DNA of 64,000 nucleotides from Symbiodinium natans. Lineage: Eukaryota; Sar; Dinophyceae; Suessiales; Symbiodiniaceae. The DNA lies in assembly GCA_905221605.1 (NCBI GenBank), contig CAJNDS010002124.1, positions 248,496 to 312,495 on the forward strand, in the 5' to 3' direction. Shown here in pieces: positions 10,147-22,143 of this stretch; position 1 is the stretch's first letter, and every line of letters starts with the position of its first letter. Below the pieces are notes generated by a model. The model was not told where the DNA came from. It was given only the letters and a program-made list of their open reading frames with translations, and did not search any database. The position numbers and the translations under genes were made by a program.

Positions 10147-11095
10147 AATGGCTCCCAAGATGCTGTCTTCCTAATGGGAGCCCACAGGGGATTTGGATGC
10201 CCAAGGCTTCCAAGAACTTTCCGCCATGGGGCCCGCAGGGGGCCCGTGAATAAGCCAGAGCCACATACTGCCTCACTCTCCCAACTCCGAGGTTAACTTC
10301 ATGTCTTCTTAGGGTTTAGGGGCTTTAGGGGTTTAGGGTTTAGGATTTAGGGGTTTAGGGTTTAGGGTTAGGGGTTTACGAGTTATGGTTTGGGGTTCAG
10401 GGTTTCGGGCATGACTCGAAGGTTTGAGCGCCCATGCGTTCCTTGGATCTTGTGGAAGAGAACCCTAAACCCTAAGCCCTAAACCCTGAACCCTGAACCC
10501 TGAACCCTAAACCCTAAACCCTAAACCCTAAACCCTAAACCCTAAACCCTCGTTGGATCTTGGGGGAGAAAAGGCTCCGTCGAATGTGGACCTGGGGCTT
10601 GCCGGCCCCCGGGGTTGGAACTGCCAGGTTTTGCGGCGGAGGCCTCTGGGACAGTAGTTGGCATCCCCTTAGGCTCCAAGTAGCCTCAATGTAGGGTTTA
10701 GGGTTTAGGGTTTAGGGTTTCGGGATGATTTTGCAGACTTTAGGACCCCCCCAAAGGAGGTGAGAGTTGTGTACTTAGAGCCTTAAGGGTTATGACCGAA
10801 TTAAATTCCTCAGTCCGTTCACGGGCCGCGGACCTGCAAAATGCTGCCGGGCTGTGAGCGCATGACTTTCCTTACTGTTGGTCAGCAGGGAATGGGGACA
10901 TGAGGTACCCCTATACAATCCCTTAAAGGGTATACGGTATATGGGGCCCTAATTCCCTCATTCCCTACGAACCAACAGTAAGTTTCAAGCATTTTCCAAG
11001 CCATCAGGGCTTTTACGAGACCCCTGGCTTTCAGAGATGAACCATGCCGAGGCCCATGCGAAACTGCAAAATCCCTGTGTCGCTGGACACTGCAA
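10147..11095. other. Arrays and short unclassified islands
   Basis: The stretch holds TTTAGGG blocks around 10310-10400 and 10690-10725, a CCCTAAA block at 10460-10550, and GC-rich islands of 60-150 bp (for example 10188-10250, open as GDLDAQGFQELSAMGPAGG). None could be joined with confidence. Confidence 0.5.
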
Positions 11096-11099
11096 CCCT

Positions 11100-11445
11100 A
11101 AACCCTTCACCCTAAACCCTAAACCCTAAACCCAAAACCTTAAGTTGCCTAAACCCTAAACCCTAAGTTGCCCAAACCCTAAACCCTAAGTTGCCTAAAC
11201 CCTAAACCCTAAGTTGCCTAAACCCTAAACCCTAAGCTGCCTAAACCCTAAACCCTAAGCTGCCTAAACCCTAAACCCTAAGCTGCCTAAACCCTAAACC
11301 CTAAGTTGCCCAAACCCTAAACCCTAAGCTGCCTAAACCCTAAACCCTAAGCTGCCTAAACCCTAAACCCTAAGCTGCCTAAACCCTAAACCCTAAGCTG
11401 CCTAAACCCTAAACCCTAAGCTGCCTAAACCCTTAACCCTACGAA
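11100..11445 (-). repeat. Higher-order array: CCCTAAA pairs joined by TTGCC or CTGCC
   Basis: A unit of about 21 bp, two heptamers plus AAG(T/C)TGCCT, recurs about 14 times. The linker drifts from GTTGCC to GCTGCC along the array, as expected for local unit spreading. Confidence 0.85.
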
Positions 11446-11518
11446 GATGCTCTGGACCCCACCAGAGCCCGTGTGGGGCTACCTTCAAGGCCCTACAAAT
11501 CCAAAACCCCAGACACGA

Positions 11519-11702
11519 CTTGGAGGTTCGTGGTAAAGTATAACTGTACTTCTGGGGTTTAGGGTTTAGGGTTTAGGGTTTAGGGTTTCGCGTTTGGGGT
11601 AATTGTACTTATTAACCCGATTAGGGTACTTAAGAGGCTTATATGTGGGTTATAGCTACACTTATACTAGTATTGGGTTACTAAGTACCCTGAACCTCCA
11701 AG
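11519..11702. mobile_element. Introner-like family A element, 184 bp, with TTTAGGG array
   Basis: The ends CTTGGAGGTTC and GAACCTCCAAG are a perfect 11-bp inverted repeat. Internally there are AGTATAACTGTACTT, a short TTTAGGG array and several TACTTATA/AAGTACCC motifs. It ends in AAG, usable as a 3' splice site. Relatives are at 27551-27638, 44364-44601 and 48315-48453. Confidence 0.6.
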
Positions 11703-12016
11703 TATGTCTCCTTCTGCCAAGGCAGGATGCGAACGAGCAGCAGCAGGACTTGCGGGTTTAGGGAACTTGGAGGTCTTGGCTTTGGGTTTTCGGGTTTGGG
11801 GTTTCGGGGCTATGGGTTTAGGGTTTAGGGTTTAGGGTTTAGGGTTTAGGGTTTAGGGTTTAGGGTTTAGGGTTTAGGGTTTAGGGATTGCAGCTTCAGG
11901 ATAGCCCCAATCCCGCGCTCTTCTGGGGCTTAGGGCCTCGTGTTCCTCCATGTGTTTCTGATAACGCTCCTTCGAATATCTCTCTGGAACAGAATGTCTT
12001 GAACCCGGAGCCGGGC

Positions 12017-12350
12017 GACCCCCCAAACCCTAAACCCCAAACCCCAAACCCCAAAACCCCAAAACCCCAAAACCCTAAACCCCTAAACCCCTAAACCCCT
12101 AAACCCCTAAACCCCTAAACCCCTAAACCCCTAAACCCCTAAACCCCTAAACCCCTAACCCCCCTAAACCCCTAACCCCCCTAAACCCCTAAACCCCTAA
12201 ACCCCTAAACCCCTAAACCCCTAAACCCCTAAACCCCTAAAAACCCCTAAACCCCTAAACCCTTAAACCCCTAAACCCCTAAACCCCCCCTAAACCCCTA
12301 AGCCCCTAAACCCCTAAACCCCTAAACCCCTAACCCCTAAACCCCCAAGC
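12017..12350 (-). repeat. CCCCTAAA (8-mer) and CCCCAAA variant array
   Basis: About 330 bp dominated by CCCCTAAA octamers rather than heptamers, flanked by CCCCAAA units. It abuts the heptamer array at 12488-12705. Confidence 0.9.
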
Positions 12351-12487
12351 CCAAACCCAAATCCTAAACCATTAAACCCTAAGCCCGAAACCCCCAAGCC
12401 CCTGTAACCTCAAGTTATTCAAAAGTTTAAAACGAAACTCCTCGAAACTCCCCGAAACTTCTGAACCGTCAGTAATTTCAAGAAACC

Positions 12488-12705
12488 CCTGAACCCTAAA
12501 CCCTAAACCCTAAACCCTAAATCCCAAACCCTAAGCCCTAAACCCTAAACCCTAAACCCTAAACCCTAAACCCTAAACCCTAAACCCTAAACCCTAAACC
12601 CCTAAACCATAAACCCTAAACCCTAAACCCTAAACCCTAAACCCTAAACCCTAAACCCTAAACCCTAAACCCTAAACCCTAAACCCTAAACCTTACCCCC
12701 TAAAC
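12488..12705 (-). repeat. Telomere-type array, CCCTAAA
   Basis: Near-perfect heptamers immediately upstream of the exon at 12721. Confidence 0.9.
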
Positions 12706-12720
12706 CCTAAAAACCTTGAG

Positions 12721-12815
12721 GACCTCGTCATGTACGTGAGCGACTTGTTGAGCTTAGACATCGCCGAGCTGAACGAGTCGCTTGCGGCTCGGCTCTGGTC
12801 GGAGGGTCGGCGACG
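12721..12815 (+). CDS. Probable downstream exon of the FPL-domain gene
   Basis: The acceptor is TTGAG|GAC at the end of a CCCTAAA array. The frame reads DLVMYVSDLLSLDIAELNES and on to ARLW. This resembles the segment after the FPLY block in FPL proteins, which has a DL..Y.SD(L/V)(I/L)S pattern followed by a leucine-rich stretch. It is in phase with the exon ending at 3745, and both sites share GAC, the duplication pattern seen at neighbouring introns. If right, the intron 3746-12720 is about 9 kb and contains a complete gene. The 3' end is uncertain: the exon runs into a TTTAGGG array near 12815 and the true donor may lie a few bases earlier. The assignment is moderate because the match is short. 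Confidence 0.45.
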
Positions 12816-13460
12816 GTTTAGGGTTTAGGGTTTAGGGTTTAGGGTTTAGGGTTTGGGGTTTAGGGTTTAGGGTTTAGGGCTTCGGGCTTCGGGTTTAGGG
12901 CTTAGGGTTTAGGGTTTAGGGTTGCTGTCGCGTGGCGCAGATGCTTCATCGTGTGTGCTACCGCGGGTGTAGGATGTAGGATGCTAGGGCTTGTGCCATC
13001 AAGGTCGAGGGGCTTAAGCTCCGCCTCCCATTGAAGGGGGGGGGGGGGCGGCCCAGGGTGTGCGTTTAGGGGTTAGGGAGGGTCTAGGGTGCGGGGTTTA
13101 GGGGTTTAGGGGTTTAGGGTTTAGGGTTTAGGGTTTAGGGTTTAAGGAGCCACAACCCTGACATTAGAAGAGTACTGGCGTCAGGGCTCTTAGCAGGAAT
13201 TGGAGAGTCTGGGGCCCTGGCCATGTAGGGAGGTGTTCCAAACCCTAAGCCCCTAGAGCCTGGGCCTAAACCCGAAACCCAAAACCCTACACCCAGAACC
13301 CCTAAACTTACACCCCTACACCCTAAACCTCAACCCTAAAAGCCCAAACCTGGGAAGTCAGAGCAACAGGGGGGGTGGGGGGCTACGAGGGCTCAGAAGG
13401 TTCTTCGGTTCAGAATTTTGTGGGATAACGGTGCGGCTCAGGGTTCAGGCGCTTTAAAGG

Positions 13461-13576
13461 CTAGGCTGCCCAGTAGTACCCTTATTCCCTTTTTGGGGGG
13501 GTTTAGGTTCCCTGATTAAACCCCTTTAAGCAAAAAAAGGGCACCCTTTTTGAGCCTAGGTTACTGGGCAGCCTAG
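13461..13576. mobile_element. MITE-like family B element, 116 bp, perfect 15-bp TIRs
   Basis: The ends CTAGGCTGCCCAGTA and TACTGGGCAGCCTAG are perfect inverted repeats. By eye it is well over 90% identical to 3141-3253. The flanks read AAAGG on the left and AAGG on the right, a possible 4-bp target duplication. Confidence 0.75.
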
Positions 13577-14214
13577 AAGGTGGTTTAGGAGTCCATTTAG
13601 GAGCTTCAGGGTTCAAGGGAAGTTGGGGGTTTAGAGTTTAGGGTTTTGGGGGTTTAGGGCTTTTTTAGGCCTTTCGCTGTGGGCTTGGTCAAGACAAGTA
13701 TGGTGAAGACCTTGAGAGCTGCATCGAGCCAAGATACAAAATCTGGTGGAGCACGCTTTTCGCCCTGCACTCCTTTGCAGAGACTTGGGCCCGAACATGA
13801 GACCAACGCCCTCGAACCTAAATCTCATGCCCTCAACTCTCAGCCGAAACCCCCAGCCCCTAAACCCTAAACCCCCCCCAAACCCCTAGACTCTAAACCC
13901 CAAACCCCTAAGCCCTAACCCGACACCCCCTAATCCTAAGCCCCAAAAACCTTAGGCTCCAGTTCAGCGCGTGGCCTTTTGTTTAGAGTTGCGGTCGTTG
14001 GTACAAGTCTCTGGAGATGCCCAAAACCTCTCAACAGGGTTTAGGGTTTAGGGTTTAGGGTTTAGGCCTGGAAACCTGAAGCCCTGAAGCCCTGGAACCC
14101 TTAAACCCTTAAACCCTGAAGCACCAAAAAACCCCTCAACCCCCTAAAACCCCCTAAGCCCTAAAACCCCTAAACCCAAAGCCACGACATTTTGAGAAGC
14201 TGTGGGGACTTTAA

Positions 14215-14520
14215 CCCTAAACCCTGAACCCTGAACCCTGAACCCTTGACCCTAAACCCTAAACCCTACCTAAGCCCCAAACCCCAAACCCCAAACCCCA
14301 AACCCCAAACCCCAAACCCCAAACCCCAAACCCCAAACCCCAAACCCCAAACCCCAAACCCCAAACCCCAACCCCAAACCCCCAACCCCAAACCCCAAAC
14401 CCCAAACCCCAAACCCCAAACCCCAAACCCCAAACCCTAAACCCTAAACCCTAAACCCTAACCCTAAACCCTAAACCCTAAACCCTAAACCCTAAACCCT
14501 AAACCCTAAACCCTAAACCC
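14215..14520 (-). repeat. CCCCAAA then CCCTAAA array
   Basis: A pure CCCCAAA block (about 14275-14430) passes into CCCTAAA. The local proline/lysine-rich open frame here is an artefact of the repeat. Confidence 0.9.
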
Positions 14521-15122
14521 CCAAACAGTACCCCAAGCAGAAACCCCGACATGTTGAGAAGCTTGGAGACTTGGAGCCTTGGGGGGTGGTAGGCTTGATG
14601 CTGGACGAGCCCGGCGGTGACGAGGCAGCCGAGTCGGCTGAGGCGCCAGCCCTAAACCCAAAAACCGTAAACCCTAACTAAACCCCTAAAACCCTCAAAC
14701 CCTCAAACCCTAAAACCTAGAACCCTAGAGCCCTAGAGCCCTAGAACCCTAAAACCCTAAAACCCTAAAACCCTAAAACCCTAAAGCCCTAAAGCCCTAA
14801 AACCCTAAACCCTTAAACCCTCAAACCCTTAAGCCCTTAACTAGACTTAAAAGCCGGAAAGCCCTACTGCCCAAACCCAGTCATTGGTGCTTATCAGTCA
14901 GGCCTCCGAGCGCCGTGCCCCGCGCGAGGCGTCGAGGACGTTGAGCTGGAGGTCGCAGCTTGGGTCAGATGATTGCCAGACTCTTGAGAGTTGTGTTTTG
15001 GAAGGGGGGGGGTCTAGGGTTTAGGGTTTAGGGTTTAGGGTTTAGGGCCCTAGGGTTTAGGTGGGGAAAAGCATTCGGGGCTTAGAGGTAGGAAGGTAAT
15101 TTGCGGGTCCTTTCTTGGTCAC

Positions 15123-15270
15123 TGTAAACCCTGAGCCCTAAGCCCTAAGCCTTAAGCCTTAAGCCCTAAGCCCTAAGCCCTAAGCCCTAAGCCCTAAGCC
15201 CTAAGCCCTAAGCCCTAAGCCCTAAGCCCTAAGCCCTAAGCCCTAAGCCCTAAGCCCTAAACCCTAAACC
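15123..15270 (-). repeat. CCCTAAG variant array
   Basis: About 18 copies of CCCTAAG instead of CCCTAAA, showing local homogenisation of a point variant. Confidence 0.9.
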
Positions 15271-17368
15271 CCTTCTTGTGTCGTCTTTTTTCTTTGTGAG
15301 CCAGCAGAGTCTAGGAGAGAGGGGATGCTGCACGAACCCAGCCTCGGCCCCGGAAGCCCCCTTTTACCCTAAAAACGTAGAAATCTCCCCCCGCTCCCCG
15401 CCCAGCCCCTGCTAGGGTTTAGGGTTTAGGGTTTAGGGTTTAGGATGGTTTAGGGTTTAGGGTTTAGGGTTTAGGGTTTAGGATCGTTTTCGAGGTGTGT
15501 TCACGCGTGTATGCGTAGACTTACCGGTTTAGGGTTTAGGGTTTTTTCGCTCGACTGGCAAGGTCCCTCTTCCTTCTGAACCAGCACCGTGGCTGCGTAG
15601 ATTGAAAACTGTGAACCGACGCCCTCAGACTGAGACTAAGACAGTTTGGAGATGCTGCAATCAAGTAGGTTTAGGGTTTAGGGTTTAGGGTTTAGGGTTT
15701 AGGGTTTAGGGTTTAAGAAATGTACGGCTGGGGTCATACTAGTACTAGGCAGTCATGAAACCCAAGGGAGCCACCCAAAAGAAGCACCACGGCCCACTAA
15801 GCTTTAACAAGCTGCACCCATGAATAGCCCTGTACACCCTAAACCTTAAACCCTAAACTAAATCATAAACCCGAAACGCATGAATAGTCCCTTCTTCTGG
15901 GCGCGCTCTGTGTGTTTTTTTTGTTGCGCTCCGATGGTTTAGGGTGTAGCGTTTAGGTCTTTTTGGTGCTTTTGTGGCTGCTTCCGTGGTGAAGGCACCC
16001 TCCCCAAAAGCCTAAAGCGCTCTGAATCCCAACGGCTTGCGAAGCCCGAAAGCCTCCCACACAAACCCCTGTCCCCCTCCCCCCCAAAAAGCTCAGAATC
16101 GTTCAGCCTTAGCCGAAACCCTGCAACCCGCAACCCTAATCCTTAAACCCACCCTACACCCTAAACCCTAACCCTACACCCCAAACCGAGGATCTTCCAA
16201 AGCTGCCGGAGCTTGGAGGACGGGGTCCCGGGAACATCTCCGAAACCGGCGCTAAGCCATCCCCCCTTCAAAACCCCCGAAGCCCCAAATGAGCACCCAA
16301 AAAAAGAACCAACCCCTCAAAACTCTAAACCTCTAAACCTCTAAACCCTAAACCCTAAACCCTAAACCCTAAACCCTAAACCCTAAACCCTAAACCCTAA
16401 ACCCTAAACCCTAAACCCCCTGAACCCTGAGTTCTCAAGCCAAACAAACACCCTAAGCAATGGCCTCCCAGAGTCCCAACATGGCCTCCAAGAGGGGCGT
16501 TGTCAGCCCCGACATGGCCTCCAAGACCCATTAGGGTTTAGGGTTTAGGGTTTAGGGTTTAGGGTTTACGGTTTAGGGTTTAGGGTTTAGGGTTTAGGGT
16601 TTAGGGAACATAGTCTGCAAGAGGGGTGAACTCTAAACTACTCGAAACCTCAAACCCTAATCCTTCTAAAACCCTAAACCCCGAAATCCCCCCGAAGTCC
16701 CCAAAAGCCCCCCAACAGCCCCCCAAGAAGCCCCCAAACCCTAAACCCTAAACCCTAAGCCCTAAACCCTAAACCTTGAACCCTATACCCTAAACCCTAA
16801 ACCCTAAACCCTAAACCCTAAACCCTAAACCCTAAACCCCCCAACTCCCAAAGGTCCTCGAGCCGCTGGCGCGGCCACTTCTGCTGCGCCGGCTGCCGGC
16901 GCGCCTGGGCGCAAGGCGGGCTTCGGGTTGGCAGGGGTTGGGGTTTAAGGTTTAGGGTTTAGGGTTTAGGGTTTCGGGTTTAGGGTTGAGGGTTGAGGGT
17001 TGAGGGTTTTGGTTTTTAGGGTTTAGGGTTGAGGGCTTAGGGTTGAGGGTTTTGGTGTTTAGGGTTGAGGGTTGAGGGTTTTGGTGTTTAGGGTTGAGGG
17101 CTAAGGGTTGAGGGGTTTTGGGGTGTAGGGTTGAGGGTTTCGGGTTTGGGGGTTTAGGGTTTAGGGTTGAGGGGGTTTAGGGTTTGGGGGTGAGGGATTA
17201 GGAGGCTTGAGGGCTTAGGATGTTTTAGGGTTTGGGGTCTTGGGGTACTGGCGGTTTGGGGGTTGGGGTTCAGGGTTTTTTGCGTTTTAGGTGTCAGTTC
17301 TCTTTTTTGTCTTTTCATTGTTGGGGGGTTGGGGTTCAGGGCGAGGGCTACCCTAATAGCCCTAAAAA

Positions 17369-17436
<68 letters not shown>

Positions 17437-18468
17437 ATCCTCAATCCTCAACCCTCAACCCTGAACCCTAAACCCTAAACCCTAAACCCTAACCCCTAAC
17501 CCCTAAACCGCTTCCTTGCCTCCGGGCAGGTTGCGGGCGCTGCCTCCTCCTGTGCCGGCGCAGCCAGCTGTTTGGGAGCCCGTCTTCTCATCAGGCCCGA
17601 ACCCTAGAGCCGCAAAAAACCGTTGGAGGAGGCCCGTGCATCCTAAACCCTAAACCCTAAACCCTAAACCCTAAACCCTAAACCCTAAACCCTAAACCCT
17701 AAACCCTAAACCCTAAACCCTAAACCCTAAACCCTAAACCCCCAAACCCCAAGCCCTACGCCCTAAACCCCCAAGCCCCAAACCCTTGAAGGCGGCAGCA
17801 CCTACAGTGATGATCCCGCGAGCCAACCGTCGAGAGGCAGGCCGCAGCTGTGTTTAGGGTTTAGGGTTCAGGGTTTCGTTTTAGGGTTCAGGCTTTTGGT
17901 TTAGGGTTTTTGGGTTTTCGGGTTTTAGGGTTCAGGGTTTAGGGTTCAGGGCTTTGGGTTAAGGTTTTTGGGTTTTGGGTTTAGGGTTGAGGGGCCTGGT
18001 GCGGTTTCGTTCAGGTGCAAGACCCCTGGGCCGGGACACGAAAAGCAGGGTCGTTCATGCATCCTTCTGAACCGCAACCCTCTTTGGGGTGAGTTTACTT
18101 CGGCTGAGGGGGCAGGGTTTAGGGTTAACCTCGTCAGTCCCGAGACGCTTGAAGCAAGTTTCCAGTCGTTGGTTTTGTTGCGAACTTCACAAACCTCACA
18201 AACCTCAAGACCCCCAATAAACGTCACAAACCCCACGAATCAACGTCACAATTTTATAAGCAAGTGCAAGCCTCATAAACCTCAGAGACCCCCCCCCAAT
18301 AAGCCCTATACAAAGCTCAAGCAGCTTGAAATGACAAGTCGATTTCCCTATCCCCCCCTTCCCTGCTCCCCCCCACAACAAAAAATGGAAAACAAAAGCT
18401 ATATATATATATATGTATATACACATGAAAAAGCAAGGAAAAGGAGAACAAGAACTCTGAAATCCCAG

Positions 18469-18537
18469 GCGATCTCGATTGGGAGGAGGACCTGGAGGCT
18501 CCAGAGGCCGAAGCACCCGAAGCCCAAGAAGCCCTGA
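18469..18537 (+). CDS. Acidic exon-like island
   Basis: After the acceptor TCCCAG|G the frame reads GDLDWEEDLEAPEAEAP and continues acidic to CTGAG, where a CCCTAAA array begins. It is compositionally coding-like. The gene it belongs to is unknown. Confidence 0.35.
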   Translation, partial: AISIGRRTWRLQRPKHPKPKKP

Positions 18538-19427
18538 GCCCTAAAAAGCCTCCACCCTATGAACCCCTAAGCCCCTAAACCCTAAACCCCAAACCCTAAA
18601 CCCTAAACCCTAAACTCTAAACCCTAAATCCTAAACCCTAAGCCCTAAACCCTACACCCTGAACAAAGAACCGAGCAAACCCCAAGAGCAGGCTTCAAAC
18701 GAGCAAGCGCACGCCGAACATCCCCGAGACGCCCCAATCACATCCAGGAAACAGCACCACACACACACAACTAACCTGCAGAACCCTCCCAAAGCAACTC
18801 CTGAAAGGTAGAGGGTTTAGGGTCCCCTCCTTCCCCCCCCCTCCCCCCCCCACCTACTAACCCTCAGCAACCCTTACAGCACCACAAAGTAGGAGAGACA
18901 CTTACTGCTCGAGGCATCACTGCGGGCGCAGTTGCTGAGGCGGCTGGGCGACCGCCAGGTCCGGGGGCGGCTAAGGGCTTAGGGTTTTGGGTTTAGGGTT
19001 TAGGGTTTGGGGTTTAGGGTTTAGGGTTTAGGGTTTAGGGTTTAATTAGGGGTCACTTGGAAGCTCGGCTGGCTTAGTAAGTCTCCTTCGTACCCCCCTT
19101 ATAAACCGTCTAAGCATCCCCATAAGCAAACCGACTAACCCTAGTTACTAAGTCAAAAGGGCTTCCAAGTCAGGGTTTGAGGTCTAGTGCGGGTTTGGGT
19201 TCAGGCTTTGGGGCTTACGGAGCCTTAAAGGCAGGGGGGGCGGGGTTCCGATGATCGCGAAACCCGAAACCCTAGTCTAGGGTTTTGGGTTTCGGAAATT
19301 GGGTTTAGGGCTTTGCGTTGAGGGTTGAGGGTTTAGGGTGTAGGATTTTTTGGGTGTATGGTTTAGGGTTTAGGGTTACGTGTGTTGGATTTAGGGTTTA
19401 GGGTCTTGCTGGAGTTTCCTGAGCCTT

Positions 19428-19520
19428 CGAGTGGCAGGACACCTGCGTGCTGCTGGCGGCCAGCCTGCTGCGGTCTTGTCTGCAGGCCCTTGTCCCCGAC
19501 TTCTACATCCCAACGACTCC
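19428..19520 (+). CDS. Exon-like island (hydrophobic helix)
   Basis: After TTCGAG the frame reads WQDTCVLLAASLLRSCLQAL, then VPDFY. It could be a later exon of the FPL-domain gene, but the match is too short to claim. Confidence 0.3.
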
Positions 19521-20879
19521 ACAACCCTCAACCCTGACCCCTTAAACCCTAAACCCCAAACCCCAAACCGTAAACCCCAAAACCTAGACCCCCAAGCCCC
19601 AAACCCTAAACCTCAAACCCCAAACCCCAAACCCCAAACCCAAAACCCCAAACCCCAAGCCCCAACACCCTAAACCCTAAACCGATCAAGGGCAGTTTGC
19701 ATCCCTTCTAGTTCTTCACTAGGTAGTCCCATGATGATCAGTATCGTGATTGTGAGTAGTAGCAAGGTTGTTCTACAAGCACGTGTCATTATGATCCGCA
19801 TTCTTCCCTATAAACCCTCAACCCGAAACCTAAACCCCATCCCTAAACCCTAAACCCTAAACCCTAAGCCCTAAACCCTAAACCTTATTCCCGAAACCCG
19901 AAACCCTAAACCCTAATCCCGAAACCCTAAACCCTATACCCTGAACAACGAACCGAGCAAACCCTGCCCCCCCCCTCTCCTTACCCTAAACCCAAAACCC
20001 TAAACCCTAAGCCCTAAACCCTAAACCCTAAACCCGAAACGCTAAACCCTAAAACATCCGGAGGTCAGCAACCTCATACCCCAAGGGCTCCTCGGCTGAG
20101 AGTGCCAGGGGTGTAGGGGTTTGGGGTTTAGGGTTTAGGAGTTTGGGGTTTAGGGTTTAGGGGTTTGGGGTTTAGGGTTTAGGGGTTTGGGGTTTAGGGT
20201 TTAGGGATTCAGGGTGCAGGGTAGAGGGCTTGCGGTTTAGGACTTAGGGTCTAGGGTTTGGGGCTTGGGGTTTAGGTTCTAGGGCTTGGGGTTGGGGTTG
20301 GTGTTCAATGTTTCCTTGCTGGTCAAGGTCTGGCGCTGGGATTGGAGTTTGGGTTCAGGGTTCAAGGCTGCCAACCCTGCGTCCGAAACCCGGAACCCCC
20401 AACGTTTCAAAGGGGTTCAGGGTTTGGGGTGTAGGGTTTCGAGGTTTGAGGGTTTGCGAGGCCGTTTTTCGAAAGCCTCAAACAAGCGCTAAGCGTGATT
20501 GGGCATGGTCTCGCCCAAAGCCCGGTGCCCCTGAAAGTTGACCCTGCAAGCCCTACACCTTAAACCCTAAACCATAAACCCCAAACCCTAAACCCTAAGC
20601 CCGAAGCCCGAAACCCTAAACCATGAACCCGAAACCCCAAACCCTAAACCTCTTTGAGGCTTTTGGTGCAGGCGGGGCTTCTGCCCCCGGCGCCCAGCGA
20701 CAAAGCCGAGCCAGGGCCTCCCCTGGAGGCCACTGCTTCTTTTTTGGTAGGGTTTAGGGTTTAGGGTTTAAGGTTTAGGGTTTAGGGTTTAGGGCTTAGG
20801 GTTTAAAATAGGGTTTAGGGTTTAGGGTTCGGGGTTTAGGGTTTAGGGTTTGCTGTGAAGTGGCGCAGAAGCTGTGAAG

Positions 20880-21747
20880 GTTGGCATGCGGACTCGCTTC
20901 GAGAGCTTCGTGACATGCGAAGAGCAGCCATGGCCCGATAGTGGAGGGCCATCTAACACTGACACTTTTCTCCCACCCCACGCCGTCTCAGGCGGCAAAA
21001 ACACCCAAACCTACTCCTCTTAGGGTCGGAACTCAAGCCACTTCGCTTCCAAAAACTTCTGCCGTTCCAGGGGGTCTCGTGCCAGGGGGTCTGTAGGGGG
21101 AGAGAAATGTCAGGCAGTCCCGGTCCCAGTTTGGCCCCCTTTCCCTCGGAGCTTCGGGTGGGGTCTTAGGGAGTGTCAGGGGTCCCGGGCACGTTCCACA
21201 AAAAGATTGAGGTAAGGTAGGTCCCAGAAAGGTCTCGGAAAAGTGCAAAACGCAGGAGGTCGGCCGAGGTCGAGGGACTTTTTTTTTTTTTTCTTTTCTT
21301 GTTTTTGCTTTTTTTACTGCTGAGTTTAGGGGTTTAGGGTTAGGGTGTAGGGTTTAGGGGCTACTGCTTCTGTTTTGGTTATTTAGGGTCTAGGGTTTAG
21401 GGAGCCAGGTTTTTTTTTGGGGGGGGGGGGGAGTTCCTTATGGCTTTTCGGGTGTAGGTTTCGGGGCGTTAGGGCTTTTAGGGGCCAGTTCACGTTTCCA
21501 GGGTTAGGGTGTCAAAAACTTTCGCTTAGGGGCATTAGGGTTCTAAAGTTGTTGTGCATTTCTTGCTGTGATGTGTGCCGCCAGAGGTGCTGCTGGCAGC
21601 GTCCAAGAGCCTGCAGCAGCATGCAGAGATGCGGATCGTCGCGGTGCAGGCTCTAAACATCCAACCTAAAACCATGAAGCCTGCACCTGAAACCCTCAAC
21701 CCTAAACCCTAAACCCTCAACCCTATATAAACTTGCAGAATTACAGG

Positions 21748-21792
<45 letters not shown>

Positions 21793-22143
21793 AAAAAAAA
21801 ACAACCTTCCGCATAACAACCCCACAATCCTGATTCGGTTCTCTGAATCGGGTGAATCTGGGTCCCCTTTGTGGGTACCGGAACCCCTAAAGCCCCTAAA
21901 CTAGACCCCTAAACCCCTAAACCCCTAAACCCCTAAACCCCTAAACCCCCAAACCCCTAAACCCCTAAACCCCTACACCCCTAAACCCCTAAACCCCTAA
22001 ACCCTAAACCCTACGCCTAAAGGGGCTGCACCCGGAAAACCCTAAGCCCTAAATTAGTGGCTCGCTCTGAAAGCTCGAAGGCCCAACCCGACACTGCCTT
22101 CCCAGGCTCTCTGCCGCTTGTGCTTCGACGTCGCATTCACGCC
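20880..22143 (+). CDS. Exon-like islands, possible upstream part of the 23979 gene
   Basis: Islands 20880-20909, 21587-21649 and 22106-22143 have AG|G acceptors. The intron 21650-22105 is flanked by CAGGCTCT on both sides and starts with GC. The third island ends at GCAGGCCT, repeated exactly at the exon start 23979, so a splice to that gene is suggested. Two readings are open: one gives ASKSLQQHAEMRIVAVQ-ALCRLCFDVAF, which looks like a natural helical repeat; another is in phase with the downstream gene. I cannot choose between them. The long poly-C/poly-A tract at 21749-21801 lies inside the middle intron. Confidence 0.35.

Larger units (their letters stand above)
12816..18440. other. Array-dominated region with few exon-like islands
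   Basis: It contains heptamer arrays and variants (TTGAGGG near 16980-17160, CCCTCAA near 17370-17470, CCCTAAG at 15123-15270). Islands such as 14880-14990, 16855-16925, 17520-17600 and 17789-17850 are GC-rich and open in two or three frames, so no reading is offered. A family B element is at 13461-13576. Confidence 0.5.

Noticed and set aside
11100-11445. CRISPR-like array with regular spacers
   Set aside because: The spacing units are themselves near-identical and derived from heptamers; the genome is eukaryotic.
14246-14440. Pro/Lys-rich open frame ([10 protein letters not shown] repeats)
   Set aside because: It is a translation of the CCCCAAA array. Similar frames at 11888, 17232, 19431 and 34014 are rejected for the same reason.
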